From Lingula anatina (lineage: Eukaryota; Brachiopoda; Lingulata; Lingulida; Lingulidae), in the NCBI RefSeq assembly GCF_001039355.2, contig NW_019774047.1, positions 1 through 41,361 of the forward strand: a stretch of DNA of 41,361 bases, in the 5' to 3' direction. A program made the translations under genes and the position numbers. The notes under the pieces were generated by a model. That model saw only the letters and a program-made list of their open reading frames with translations. It ran no database searches and was not told where the DNA came from. This document shows, piece after piece, positions 1 to 11,391 of the stretch. Each line of letters starts with the position of its first letter. Within the stretch, counting starts at the first letter, position 1.

Positions 1-390
1 GATTCCAGATTTTTTTTTACTGTATCAATAACAGCTTACATGATTTAGTTAGCCTGATTCCATGACATTACCATAACACCAATCTGAATCGATTGGTTAT
101 CTTTATGGGGACGCCAGAAAAAAAAAACAAAAAAAAAAAAACAAACAAAAAACAGATCACTAAATATTCATTAATGCATTGGGGAAAAAAAAAAAGAAAA
201 TAATTGCTGCCAGCACTGGATTAGATAAATACAGCCAAATTCACAGGGGGGAAAAAATAGGAAATTAACCTCGTGTTTAAACAATATGCTTTACCACAGC
301 AAGTGTAGCAGCAATCAGACATTGCTTTCAATTTCACCATCCATGGAAAATAAAACCTGAACAAAACATCCATTTTTGAGAAGTGATATT

Positions 391-401
391 ACACACACAT
401 G

Positions 402-433
<32 letters not shown>

Positions 434-434
434 T
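391..434. repeat. (AC)n microsatellite
   Basis: Interrupted AC repeat (ACACACACATGCACGC, then about 14 pure AC units). Confidence 0.9.
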
Positions 435-965
435 CAAAGCAACCAACACATCAGAACAACGACACAATCCTTTTCCTTGTTAGTCAGTAATTCCATGTCT
501 AAGCCAATGTTATAGGATTGATCTACCACATACATTAATATTTAGCAAAACTATGCCGATACCAAATATAAAACATTTGCTTTCATGATCATGATATTAT
601 TTTCAATTGCAATACTTAGAAGAAAAGAGCCATGTTCATCAGTCACAGACAACAGATTGTTGACTTGTCAAACCACTATATAGGCCTGATACCAACTGAT
701 GCGAAACTTTTACCATAAATTCTTCAATGCAAGGACTGACATATTTTCAAATTGCTCTTTTAATAATTCAGACATAATTAGAAAAACTAATACACAAAGT
801 CCTGCTGAGAATAAGGAACCTGTATGCTGACGCCTGTTATACAGTACAAGAGCCTTGATCGGTGCATATGACTTTATTCCCATAGACACGATCAACCCTG
901 CAGGGGCTCTCAGTAAGTACAATCAGCTTTCTGCATCATGCTTCCTTTCGTTCCCAATGTACTCA

Positions 966-1095
966 TAGGATCACCAGCTTTTCTGTATTCTACTTAATGC
1001 CAGGAGGAGGTGTGTTAATCTGTTGAAATGATTGCATTCAGCAAGAGTCCCCGCAGAGTTGGATCAATCTACATAGACCAATGGTGTCTATGGGA
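966..1095 (+). mobile_element. Truncated copy of the 242-bp foldback element
   Basis: It matches the centre and right half of the element at 20806-21049: ATCACCAGCTTTTCTGTATTC, then AGGAGGAGGTGTGTTAATCT, GCATTCAGCAAGAGTCCCC and GAGTTGGATC. The left arm is missing or unrecognisable. Confidence 0.6.
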
Positions 1096-1401
1096 AAGGG
1101 GCCTATAGCATACTAGCTTTAAAGACAGTCTCAGCGCGTTAAACCCTTAAAATAGCACGAAAATGAATTTTCCTGGAAAACTCACCAATTTCCCCATAAT
1201 GACCAAGGTATATCCTATCCAAAACCGTTCAGAAAATGAAGCTACCTAATACCGTTTTTAAGTTCCATTAAATAATAAAAGACGACTCGTCTTAAATACT
1301 CAGCTACCACCTCACAGTACGGCTTCAGAACGCGCAATTTCTCGCCAAGTCTCGCGGTTTACTATGAATGAAGTACTACGGCTGAGACCCGGATGTTACT
1401 A

Positions 1402-1413
1402 TTTGGCGCCAAA
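1402..1413. promoter_or_regulatory. Palindromic E2F-type site
   Basis: TTTGGCGCCAAA is a perfect 12-bp palindrome matching the E2F/DP consensus on both strands. It ends 9 bases before the ATG at 1423. The surrounding 1320-1640 is richer in CpG than its neighbourhood, as expected of a promoter. It suggests cell-cycle-linked transcription of the gene starting here; this is inferred from the motif alone. Confidence 0.5.
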
Positions 1414-1422
1414 ACAGCAAAC

Positions 1423-1634
1423 ATGGCTCAGACGCGCGTCAAGTCTGAACAGGAGAGCGACAAAAGGGGGCGAAAGAAAATAGCCACTCCAGTTCGAAAG
1501 ATACGAAAGAAAATTAGAGACAGACGAAGAAGCACTCAGACTGTGTATGTTGGGAGGGAGGTGGGGCGGTGGAGGACACTTAAAGCTGAGTTAGGACTCA
1601 CATACGAGGCAATGGCGAAACTACTCCTCGACAC
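1423..1634 (+). CDS. First coding exon of an unrecognised basic protein (partial)
   Basis: The ATG at 1423 has a good start context (A at -3, G at +4). An in-frame ATG at 1393 is possible, but it would put the E2F-like site inside the coding region. The exon codes for about 70 residues: a Lys/Arg-rich first half (KRGRKK, RKIRKKIRDRRR) that could be a nuclear localisation signal, then GRWRTLKAELGLTYEAMAKL. That second part resembles a short W-x-x-L-K...LLLD helical segment found near the N-terminus of many uncharacterised invertebrate and fish proteins (recollection, not searched). It ends at a consensus donor GTGAGT at 1635, in phase 2. Unspliced reading meets TGA at 1636. The next exon was not found: the exon at 8806 is open only when entered in the other phase, so at least one exon is missing if the two belong together. 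Confidence 0.6.
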
Positions 1635-1639
1635 GTGAG

Positions 1640-3312
1640 TATGCGCTTCACAGGTCTCAAGTGTGTCTGATTATCATATTATCCTGTTCACAATAAATGA
1701 CAATATTTGTGCTCATACAAAGTTGGTTACGTGTATAAGAGCGTTTTGGGCTTTACGTTTTCTGTTTTTGATCGGTACATGTACCGAAAAGATGGACAGG
1801 CGGCACTTACATGTCTGACAAGTTTCGCTATGTAGTCGTGACGTCTATCTCATGCTGACTGAAGCCTGCTGTGATTGGTTGTAAGCGTGGGAAAATCGAG
1901 GTCGTGACCTTGAACCGGAAGTACTTCTGGCTGTCCTCCGAAATCATGATAAATAGTTTTCGTTTTCTAATTCTTTATTCTAGTTGTCTTAACAGGACTT
2001 TTGTGACCCAGACTTATTCATATAATAATAAACAATCTCCCAAAACACAAATCTGATCAAAGTTTTACATAGAACCTGCTTCTATACATTAATCTAACCC
2101 ACTGAGTTGTCCTTTAATGAAACTTGAAACTGCCATCATTCTTTTTCTATTTTTATGCCCATTTGATAGAAAAATCCATATGTCGTGGTTAGCTTGTGAA
2201 GAATTGTTAATTGCATATGTTGATACTACTTTGTACCACAATGGTGCAACAAAAATGTAAGTATGCATGCATGCGCGTGCATGGGCACATTCACAATCCA
2301 TTCCCATCCATTCAACATGCACACAAAATGCATCAACAAAATTCTTTAAAAGCTAATCTGAGTTCACTGGACTTTACTGTAAATTCTTTCAACACAATTT
2401 ACAATTTCAAGATCTACATGAAATCATCAGACTAGACAATTACCTTTGGGGATTGAGCAGTTCCACATCAACAGTTCTCTCCCCCTACTCTCTCTCTCTC
2501 TCTCTCTTTTCACCAATCAGAACTTCCTCAAATCTTGACAGCACCTTTCGGGTCAAACTGCGCTGCCCGACTTCAAGAGTCAATCGATGAGGTTGAAAAA
2601 AAATCAACGCCCCCAGACAAAAAGTCACAGGGCCTTAGGAATGCACCATTGACACCTACCGCTTACACATTGGCAACTCTTTGAGAGCAGAGCAAATAGT
2701 TAATTATTATCAATAATGGGCACTTCATACAGGGTATCAATACTGTGCAAATAGTTATGGATTGTAGAAGGCTGCCACATAATGTCAACTATTACATTAT
2801 AACATAAGACCATGAACAAGGCACTGTCAATATTGGGTTTAATCTGCCTATTTTCAAATGAACCAAGGCAGATTACTTTCAGCCAGGCTATCAGGGGTAA
2901 AACTATAAACCAAATACTCAAGAGAATTTGTTTTGGCTGGAGAAAATGAAAGGCAGTGGACACGATTTCTGGTCCAAAATGAACAGTTAAGGGATTTCCA
3001 TGGAACTAAGGATAGAAAGGGGTAAATTAAGCAAAAGTATCCATAATCACGCCTGAAACAATTGGCAGTATATTGAGTACTTTTGTCTTTCCTTTTTTAT
3101 CTGTTATTCAGGCAACCTCCTTTTTTCACCTGCCCAGGCTGTATTCAAGCAATACATACTAATCCCCATTACTTGTGTCAACACTTGAAATGTATCAATT
3201 CCTACAACAGTTAAAACCCTTGTACCAATCAACATTTCTACACCACTGACAGCATTATTATGAAAGACAGGTACCGGTTTTCTCCCATCAAGACTGCTAG
3301 AACTTTGATTAC

Positions 3313-3366
<54 letters not shown>

Positions 3367-4740
3367 TATTCATTATTCTTAGTGTTTGTAAACATGTTCT
3401 CCTCTGGGAGGAGGGGGAGGCAGGGGTCAATCAAGTTAGTATTTCTTGGAAAAAGAACACCAAATGTTTTAAAGTTCAATACGCACAGAATAAGAACTGA
3501 GAGTCAGCCTACTGTGAGCTGTGGTCTGACTGTAATATAATTTTTTTTTCATTGCTATTTAGTGCCAGTTGAAATCATTAAGTAATATATTTGAAATAAA
3601 TGTATGTAGAGCTAATTCAAATTTGAAATCTGTAGACAGATATATAGATAAATAAAAATAAACATTTCAAATATTCATGATTATCCTTTGCAACTGGCAA
3701 ATATTCTATAATATATTTACAAGCTAGAAAGAGACAATGCCTCATCCGCAAACAAGATTCAAAATAAATGAAATCCTTCAGCGTGTACAAAGCAGATATT
3801 AGCCCTGCTGCCTTGATTTGGTTTTGTCAATAATAACAGACCAATTTTAAGTGGTTTAGAGATAGATTACCCCTCCTTAGTGAAGCAGATGTACACAAAG
3901 CAGATGACATTTACAAAGATGCAATAACGATCATGTTCAAAGTGCATGCATCGGCCAAATCACGCAGACATCTAATACAGTAGTTCTACAGGATCAAATT
4001 TTACTAGGCAGAGATAAATTAAATTGCATGATGCACATTGCATAAAAGGTTAATTTACTAGTACACTAAGCTTTAACAAAATGAATTATAAAAATATTTT
4101 TACTGACCACAAAATCTTAGGAGCCCCCGCTTCTCTATATGCCCCTCCCACACAGCACAAAAATACACAGTATCACTGCCCCACCCAAACATCAGCCAAA
4201 ACATACACAATAAATGTGAATATCAGCAAAAGAAGTTGCTATTACAACAGGCATTAGACACTTGTACAGCAAGCATACGTTTTACCAGATTAATTTCATT
4301 AGCTTGCCAAATTTCCATATACCACTTTATATATTATTACCTAGCGTGCAATCTTCTAAACGCCTAATAGAAGACATATTAAACCCACTACATGACATTC
4401 TGACTGAATAATTCACCTACTTAAACATATTCAGCAAGCATTCCCTAGGCTGTCAGAGTGGTTAGATAATCTGTTCCTAGGGATTTGAGTTTCCTGAGCC
4501 TGAAAACAGATATCATAGACCTCTTGATGTCATTTCTTTCTTCAAAAGAACTAGTTTAGTTCAAAAATTAAGTCCGAACTTTAACACAAAAATTTGATAT
4601 ACTTCAGTTCGAGATCAATCCATAATTATCCCATAAATGTGGGTCTGACACAATGTCTTTCTTGGTATTAAACAGACCCAATAATTTATTTAACAGAACT
4701 TCCACTGATTACCTTACATCAAAGCAGATTTTATTTTTAG
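1640..4740. other. Intron or intergenic, no gene seen
   Basis: AT-rich sequence with (CT)n at about 2489-2508 and 3315-3363. Open frames here are short, overlap on both strands or translate the microsatellites. I see no exon with convincing borders that would follow the exon at 1423. Confidence 0.5.
3315..3363. repeat. (CT)n microsatellite
   Basis: About 24 uninterrupted CT units. The minus-strand open frame across it, with its Arg-Glu run, is an artefact of the repeat. Confidence 0.9.
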
Positions 4741-4744
4741 TCTA

Positions 4745-5013
4745 AGGTCACATTCACAACAGATGATCCTCCGATCTTCTAGTCAGCGTATCAAATATGG
4801 CGGACCCCTCATGAAAGCAATACCGCCTAATCCTTTAATGGTCTCCTCGCCTCCACACAGATTCAATTTAGCTTCGAGGGCTAGGCCCCAGGAAAGGGGG
4901 GGGGGCGACAGGAAGACCATTAAGGGGCAAGGCAGCCTTGCTTTCAAGTGGAGTCCGCCATATTTGATTCACGGACCAGCAGATCCAAGGATCATCTGTT
5001 GTGAATGCGACCT
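4745..5013. mobile_element. Near-perfect foldback MITE, about 269 bp
   Basis: Two arms of over 100 bases are inverted copies: AGGTCACATTCACAACAGAT at the left pairs with ATCTGTTGTGAATGCGACCT at the right. Inner stretches also pair (TCAAATATGGCGGAC with GTCCGCCATATTTGA; TTTAATGGTCT with AGACCATTAA). The centre holds a G-run. The plus-strand open frame 4763-5047 is a by-product. There is no transposase. Confidence 0.8.
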
Positions 5014-5881
5014 AAGTCTCAAAATTAAGACTAATTTTCAGGCTTAAGTTGTGACACTGGCCAGTGATCATGTCCATCAAAGCTGTCCACAGCTTTACAC
5101 AGTTATTAAGACAATTACTAGGAAACAACAGCATTTTTACTGACTGACTGTGTAATCCTCCTAAACCAATGCTGCAGATCCACTTTGCACAGTTGGCTGT
5201 AGATCTGATTTTAGCAATCAAGACTTAAAGCATAGATTTGGGACTTCTTTTTAAACCTACCCCTACACAATGTCTATCAGAGTCATCTCTCCTCTCAGTT
5301 TCACCACCCCACCGATGAATATTTCAGTAGGGTAAAAGCTCATTAATATCGCACGCACCTCCCCTTCTTGTCAGAATTCATCACATTTAGATACTAGCAA
5401 AGACAAGAAAAAATCTTACTAGGATGTTACATCTGTCAACCTGCACATATTTTTTCTGAAATTTATAATATCTAATGTATCTACATTTTGAAACATTAAT
5501 TTTCAATTCTGTTTTAATTTTATGAATAATTACCGTAGTCCCAGCACACCTGAGTTTCTAATTAAGTCCTCTGTGAGTATAAAACACAGTCAGTCTATGG
5601 GCATAGAGCTAATTGCCTGCTGGTTGTCTTTAACCTATAATTGCCATTAGAAATTACATGATATAATCAGGACAGTTGCCTGTCACATGTCTACTTAGGC
5701 TTCTTTGGCCTGGATGTGTTTACATCAGGTCTTACTTACACCAGAAACACTTAATGCTTAATGAACCAGCTGGGACTATACAAAGCAATTTTGCAAGGAG
5801 TGAGGTGGTTTTCTTTTCTGAAAAAGTGGGCCCTTTTTACCCTCTTAGCCAACTGATTGAATCAAATTGAGAAAGGGCATA
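5014..5881. other. Non-coding stretch
   Basis: AT-rich sequence between two transposons. No splice-bounded open frame or RNA gene is apparent. Confidence 0.4.
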
Positions 5882-6434
5882 TACCCCGTTCACACTACGC
5901 TCAGTTATCCGGATAAATTGCGAATTAGGTCACAATTCGAATAAATGCAGTAGTGTGAACGCAAGAGGATTTTTGTAATGCGCATTTTCAAAATCCTGCA
6001 AGCGAGGTGGATTTCTAAGCGCGATCCGGATAACTTACCGGAATCGACACCTGTACAGATCTAACTGCACATGCGTGCAGATAAGTGCGGGTATCTATGA
6101 ACGCTTGTTTATTACTTTAGCGATTGCACCAAACGTATTTGGAGGTCGCCACTCACTACAACATGAGGAAACAAACTTATTTTGCCATCTTATACTTCTC
6201 AAGAATGCTGGAATGTCTTTAGCGTTTCATTTGTCGTCACAAATTGTTGTTGGTATTTTAAGATTTTCTGTGCGGCGCATGCGCGAGTGTTCAAAACAGG
6301 AAGTTAAACCTGAAATTTTCAACGTGGGATTCGGATTCGCTTAGCGTGTGTGAACGCAATACCGAATCGGATTCCTAACGAAAAATTCGGATTATAGAAA
6401 TGCGCATTTTTGCAACTGTAGTGTGAATGGGGTA
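5882..6434. mobile_element. TA-flanked MITE with CCCCGTTCACACTAC ends
   Basis: TACCCCGTTCACACTAC at 5882-5898 and GTAGTGTGAATGGGGTA at 6418-6434 are inverted with one mismatch. If the outer TA is the target duplication, the element is about 549 bp and of Tc1/mariner-like insertion type. Sub-terminal repeats of GTGTGAACGCAA occur inside (about 5952 and 6346). The 89-codon open frame inside shows no transposase motif. Confidence 0.75.
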
Positions 6435-7497
6435 ATAGAGACTGTTTACTAGTTATCAAATTTTGATATAGAGCAGACCTTTCAAGTAAGGTCAGTACTT
6501 TCTAACCCCCTCCCCCATACCACCAGACACGATGTGACATTAAAAAAAATAGCATGTCCTAACCAAAACTGGACTTCGGTCAAACGTTTATTTCAAATTC
6601 ACAGATAAACTAACAATAGTGTTCCAACAAAGATTACGATTAGCCAGCGATGGCTTCACAATCCATAAATTCATCTTCAGTTTTTAGTTTATTTTGCTGT
6701 GAATATTCTGTACATTCATTTAGTTTCAGTGGCCAATGTGGGACTGACAGATATCTGACTTTCCATTCTGGTGCAAAACTGTCAAAACATTTATACTGGA
6801 ATATATATTATTGAGAAATCTTCACCCTATACGGTTAAGAGGAAATATCATGGGGATTGAACAACCGCAAAGTTCTTAAAAGCAGAAATTGTGTACGCAC
6901 TCTCAAGGCAGTTATTTGTTTTAGCTGTATGCCTTATATAATTTACGCTTTGATTAAACAAATCGTTCTTGGTGGAAGATATGATAAATTGCTGAATTAG
7001 TCCAACTATTTATCAACATGGCATTGCTCTCAAGAAGTGATGAGCTATGGCAGCTATCAGTATTTAGCACAGATGAATCTAGTTTCTACAATCTACACAA
7101 AATTTTTCACGAAAATTGATTTTTAATATATACAAATAAAACACCTTAACTGTTGTCAATCTTCTGTTTCTGAATATTTTTCTCTATAAAAAACAGAGCA
7201 ACTTTCTTGACTGACTGACTGAATCAATTTATTACATAAAAAGGAGGAAATACACGACAGGAAGCCAACTCCGTCTTTGCTTTACACAACAATAAAAGCA
7301 ATGAATCCTGAAAAATGATTTATTAGGTTCCAGTCAGGGCTTATCTTAACATGTTGCCTGTGGCCTTCAATTTAAACTGGATCCATTACAAATCAGGAAG
7401 ATTTTACCACAGTACTGCTGCCATTTCCTCTGTGGTCATCAACTCGATCAAATCAGCGCCTATGGTCATGTTCAGAATGGGACTTTGCTTAAAACTG
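6435..7497. other. Non-coding stretch
   Basis: AT-rich sequence with no supported gene. It contains a short GACTGACTGACTGA repeat near 7210. Confidence 0.4.
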
Positions 7498-7684
7498 CAG
7501 GCCCATGGTCAGGGGGGCTTAGGTGGTTTGAAAGAACCCCCCCCCCCCCTTTTTTGCCAGAAAAAAAAGGTCCCCTCTGGGTAAAATTTTATTTAGGTAC
7601 ACAAAGGTTTCATAGTAAAAAGTGTACTTTTTCAGAAAAAGACTGCCCCCCCTTCCCCTTTTAAAATTGCTGGCTACGGGCCTG
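7498..7684. mobile_element. Short CAGGCCC-ended dispersed element
   Basis: It begins CAGGCCCATGGTCAGG and ends GCTGGCTACGGGCCTG (inverted CAGGCCC/GGGCCTG), with a long C-run inside. It is clearly homologous to 15075-15211: both share CTCTGGGTAAAATTT, TTTTTCAGAAAA, a C-run and AAATTGCTGGCTA in the same order. Confidence 0.6.
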
Positions 7685-7784
7685 AACTGATACATCTCTC
7701 CCAAGAAGTCTTGATTACATTCAGATTAAGACTCCCACTGGGTTCCTAGGCGTGCTTTGTAATATTGTACATTCCTTGTTAAGC

Positions 7785-8260
7785 AATCTGACCATCAGGT
7801 GACATGGGATTTTCACATATATCCCACGCTGAAAATTTTGACTGTCAGCTCAAGTTAAATCTTCATCGTTCAAAGTGAGGGAATCTAGTTGTTTGATGAA
7901 GCCAAGCTTTCATATAGGTATAATTAAGCAAACTGGCTGTCTGCTCAGAGTTAATACTGTTACATTCGAATGCCCCATATTGAGTAATCTGGTCATTAGG
8001 TTAATGTCCCTTATTAGCCTATGGCAGCCTAATTTAGACCTGCTTTGAATGTGACTTCAATTACAAAATTAGCAATCTGGCCATCAGGTTAATATAAGTA
8101 AACCTATACAGTCTAGGTTAAAACTAGGCCTGCTTTAAATAGAACCTCAATTAGAAAATTAAGTGATTCTGATGGATGGGATGATGTCAATTAGCCTGTG
8201 AGCCCCAGGTTAGACCAGTTTTGAACGCGACCTCAATTAGAAATCTGACCATTACCAGAC
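7785..8260 (+). repeat. Degenerate minisatellite, unit about 88-91 bp
   Basis: The phrase AATCTGRYCATYAGGTTAAT followed by AGCCTRT, AGGTTARACC, TTTGAA and CCTCAATTA recurs at about 7986, 8074, 8166 and 8242, with a more diverged copy at 7785. Part of it is also carried in the duplicated block (11477 onward). Confidence 0.55.
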
Positions 8261-8691
8261 TCCGTATAGCTCACAGTGACTGCCAGATGAGGTGATTACC
8301 ATTATATACCACGGAATAAATGAAATGAAGTATATTAAAGATCAAACTGGATAATTACTTGTATTGCCTACACAAGTATATCTGCACCCTTGAGCAATGA
8401 AAAATATTAAAGATCAAACTGTATATCTGTACTCTTGAGCAAAAAAAGAAAAAAAAAAAAAAAGAGTGGGCCTTCACTGTGTTCACCAGCTGAGATAACT
8501 GCAGTCTCTTATTAGGCTTTTTAGGATTTCTGTTGTGATACTGATAGTTTTGTCAGACTTAATGAAAAATACAAACAAGTAACAAAATGACAGGCATGGT
8601 TTGGGGTGAAAGAAAAAAGAAGAAATGGTTTTACCACCAGTGATCTGGAGGCCAATAAAGTGGAGAAACCTACCAAGAAAAAAAAATCAGA

Positions 8692-8733
8692 TTTCCAATT
8701 TAAATGGTGGAAAAATCATGTTTAAATTGGAAA
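8692..8733. repeat. Hairpin with 13-bp arms
   Basis: TTTCCAATTTAAA (8692-8704) and TTTAAATTGGAAA (8721-8733) are perfect inverted repeats with a 16-base loop. The same structure is in copy B, and a further half (TTAAATTGGAAA) lies near 8975. No function is apparent. Confidence 0.5.
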
Positions 8734-8805
8734 GTAGAGAGCTTTCACAGTCAAACACATGGAAATAATTTTTAATCTATGGTGGCCTTTGGAATTGTTT
8801 TACAG

Positions 8806-8945
8806 GATCTGCAAATCACAAATGCATCTCTTCTGTTGGACACCAAATTAAGAAGCCCGATTTCAGTATGTCCAGGGGAAAAACCATGGCGAAACTGATT
8901 TACAAGGTGAGCTATCATGTTGACATCTCCCTATCTGCTGAACAG
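8806..8945 (+). CDS. Internal exon, copy A of the duplicated block (unrecognised protein)
   Basis: The exon is bounded by TTGTTTTACAG and a donor GTAGGA; an earlier donor GTGAGC after Lys (8906) is also possible. It is 140 nt long and open in one frame only, with two leading bases, then 46 codons that include KKPDFSMSRGKTMAKLIYK and VSYHVDISLSAEQ, ending in phase 0. All three base differences from copy B at 12208 fall on third positions of this frame and are silent (AAG/AAA, CCC/CCT, GTT/GTC), which argues that it codes. The last difference lies after the early donor, favouring the longer exon. I do not recognise the protein. Phase allows joining to 11119-11136 and then 15260. Confidence 0.5.
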
Positions 8946-10169
8946 GTAGGAACAAAATAACTTGACCCACCATAACTTAAATTGGAAATGCGCCTAAATA
9001 CCACCTTTTACCTGCCTCACTTTGTGCACATCATTCGTGCAAAATCGTCCAGCCATATACCTTCATTAAATACATTTAGCAGAGTACTGCTTGTCCCTTT
9101 GTATCTGCAAAAGATCTTATAAGCATTTTCAATCTCCACATCATTTCCTGCCAGGAATTACTGTAATACTGCCTCAGGTTTTGTGGTCCCAGCATGCTTT
9201 ATGATGGTACACTGACAGCGGCCCACCTCTTGGTCAAAGAATTACGCATTACCAACACACATAAGATAAGGAAATTGACTTAGCAAAATGAATAAGAAAT
9301 AAAGTGGGAGAAAAAGAAACTGCAAAGCAACCTCTTTCTGAATGCTAAAAACAATCAGTTCGCGGTTATACATCTGAAACCGTGTTCAAAACCAAACTCA
9401 TTTTGGTAGTACTTATGTGACAAATATAGTTTCACTTTGTGAAAACCCTGAAAACCATTAACTTTATAGACATAAATGTCTTAAATGCAATTGGAAGCAT
9501 CACCATTACTGAAAATCTGAAAATGCTTTTTCTTTACGCCTGACAGGAGATTGGGTGTCACATAAGAAAGTATGTTTTCCTGTTTAGGCTACAAAAAAAT
9601 ACATCTTGGGATAATATAAGAGAAGAGAGGTGTTTAAAATTTATGAATAATTCCATGTCAAGCTGGTTATCAGTTATCTGGTGATATCCTTCAGGCTTAA
9701 AGCTGAACGAGATCTAAGGGTGTTCTTCAACCACCACACCTTAACTCAGTTACAATGGTATGCTTAATATTTCACAATCTGTGAACATGGATGAATTGCT
9801 AGAAAAAAAATCCTGCACAAAAAAGGATCTACATAATCAATTATTTAAAAAAAAAAAAAAAAAAAAAACTGACTGTAAATCTATGGTTGTTTTTGAATAC
9901 TTACATAAGATAAGAGTAGATAACGCCTGACAGTATAACTCAGCACACTACTTCAAAGGCTTCAAGATGGAGACTGTCAACATCACTAAGTATGAAGTTG
10001 ACATCTGCAGTGTTTAATGTTGTACAAACTGGAATTCCAAACTAGGTCATGGGAAAATGTCCATTAACTCTGTCCCACACATCATGTTGTACTGGTCCAA
10101 TCTGTAGCATCGCATGCACTGCTGGTCTACTTGGTGGGCAGAGAGAGAGAAAGAGAGGGGGGGGCAGTA

Positions 10170-10180
10170 TGTGTGTGTGC

Positions 10181-10225
<45 letters not shown>
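10170..10225. repeat. (TG)n microsatellite
   Basis: About 24 TG units interrupted by CACA. Overlapping open frames on both strands are repeat artefacts. Confidence 0.9.
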
Positions 10226-10228
<3 letters not shown>

Positions 10229-11118
10229 AACAACACACCAAAAATCACTCTTCCCTTTTCTGCTATTCTCGTCGAAAATTCACCATTTTCTGCTATTCTG
10301 ATGAAATGGGTTACATATAAAACAATAGTGGGCACCTGTGCTGAAGGCAAAAACCTTTTTGTAAATATCAATAGAAACTAAGATTGTACTTCATACATTA
10401 GAAATCCTGAAATGAGCTTTCCAGGCAACAGACGTGATGAAACTACATTCAACAGGTCTGTATCTACAGGGGAATTGCAGGCACTGAGTGTACTAGAGAG
10501 GATGCCTTGAAGCAATACTATCAAGTGTCCTTGAATCTCTTTCATACAAAGAATTAAAATCTCCAACACGCACATACTGGAATACAATGACTTACAAAAA
10601 CTCCCTCTTTTTAGTTGGGGACCAAAATAAACCCCAAGTTCAAAGCTTTGTGAAAAACCTCACAGATATAAAAAATGGACTTTTTTACCCCCTCTTTGGA
10701 CCCAACCTGAGAAATTGCTTAGACCCTTAATAAAATTTAGATTCAAAACAGACCTTCTTCAGCCAAAAAAGTGGTTCTTTTGAACCGTTCAAGCCACCAC
10801 CCCACCCCCACCCCCACCCTCAGGGCATGTATATACAATGCAACAAAATGTGTCACGTCCTGTCAAAATGTGTCACCTCATGTCACATCATGTCATGGTT
10901 GTGTGACCAAGTGTGTCACTATATCCAGGAAGTTTACCACAGGTAAGAGACAGGTAAAAAAAAATAGGTCAGACAAGTGTGCATAAGCAGCAAACATACA
11001 GTAAGCCACTGTGCCCTTGCCTGTATTTAACATGATACACAGCTTAAGATCTTACCATAACAATCCACTTAGCCTCTCAAAATCATATTAACAACATGCT
11101 TTTTTTTTCTATCCCCAG

Positions 11119-11136
11119 GTGAACTACTTTCCCCAG
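11119..11136 (+). CDS. 18-nt micro-exon candidate, copy A
   Basis: The exon GTGAACTACTTTCCCCAG (VNYFPQ) sits between a strong pyrimidine tract ending in CCCCAG and a consensus donor GTAAGC. It is in phase 0 on both sides, so it fits between the 8806 or 12208 exon and the 15260 exon without changing frame. CCCCAGGT occurs at both ends, so the exon could also be just alternative use of tandem splice-like strings. It is identical in copy B (14738-14755). Confidence 0.35.
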
Positions 11137-11391
11137 GTAAGCTTTCATAAGGGCTCGCATCTGAGTGGATTTTTATAACTGTGAGTGACTGTACAAAATA
11201 ATGGGTTGAAGACAACATCCGACTTCCTCTTAAAAATGAAAAATTCAGTCACCCTTTTATTTTGAAAAAGAAATTCTTACACATTCTATTGTCAGCACAG
11301 CATACTCCTAACAAGAAGGTGTCATTTGAATTTTCAATGTTAAAATCCATCCAACTCATCTACTGACATGACAATAAAATTGCAAAGCATN

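Larger units (their letters stand above)
1..1392. other. Non-coding, AT-rich, simple repeats and a MITE fragment
   Basis: A-rich tracts lie at about 117-200, an (AC)n microsatellite at 391-434, and a fragment of the 242-bp foldback family at about 966-1095. The open frame on the minus strand at 710-922 has no coding character. Sequence from about 1320 on is the promoter side of the exon at 1423. Confidence 0.5.
8071..11387 (+). repeat. Tandem duplicated block, copy A
   Basis: It aligns almost throughout to 11473-15004, with scattered substitutions and small indels, mostly in homopolymers and microsatellites. It carries the exons at 8806 and 11119, poly-A tracts (8444-8463, 9847-9868) and a (TG)n at 10170-10225. 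The single N at 11391 lies just past its end. Confidence 0.9.

Noticed and set aside
3104-3430. 108-codon minus-strand frame with an Arg-Glu run
   Set aside because: Produced by (CT)n at 3315-3363; no splice or family support.
6075-6344. 89-codon frame inside the TA-flanked MITE
   Set aside because: No transposase motif, and the element is too short to be autonomous; the frame is chance within a non-coding element.
8641-8710. Possible exon after TTTTACCACCAG (DLEANKVEKPTKKKK)
   Set aside because: The A-run has 9 bases in copy A and 10 in copy B, shifting the frame, and there is no good donor.
10042-10381. Open frames on both strands with His-Thr or Cys-Val runs
   Set aside because: They are translations of the (TG)n microsatellite with overlapping frames on both strands; not coding.
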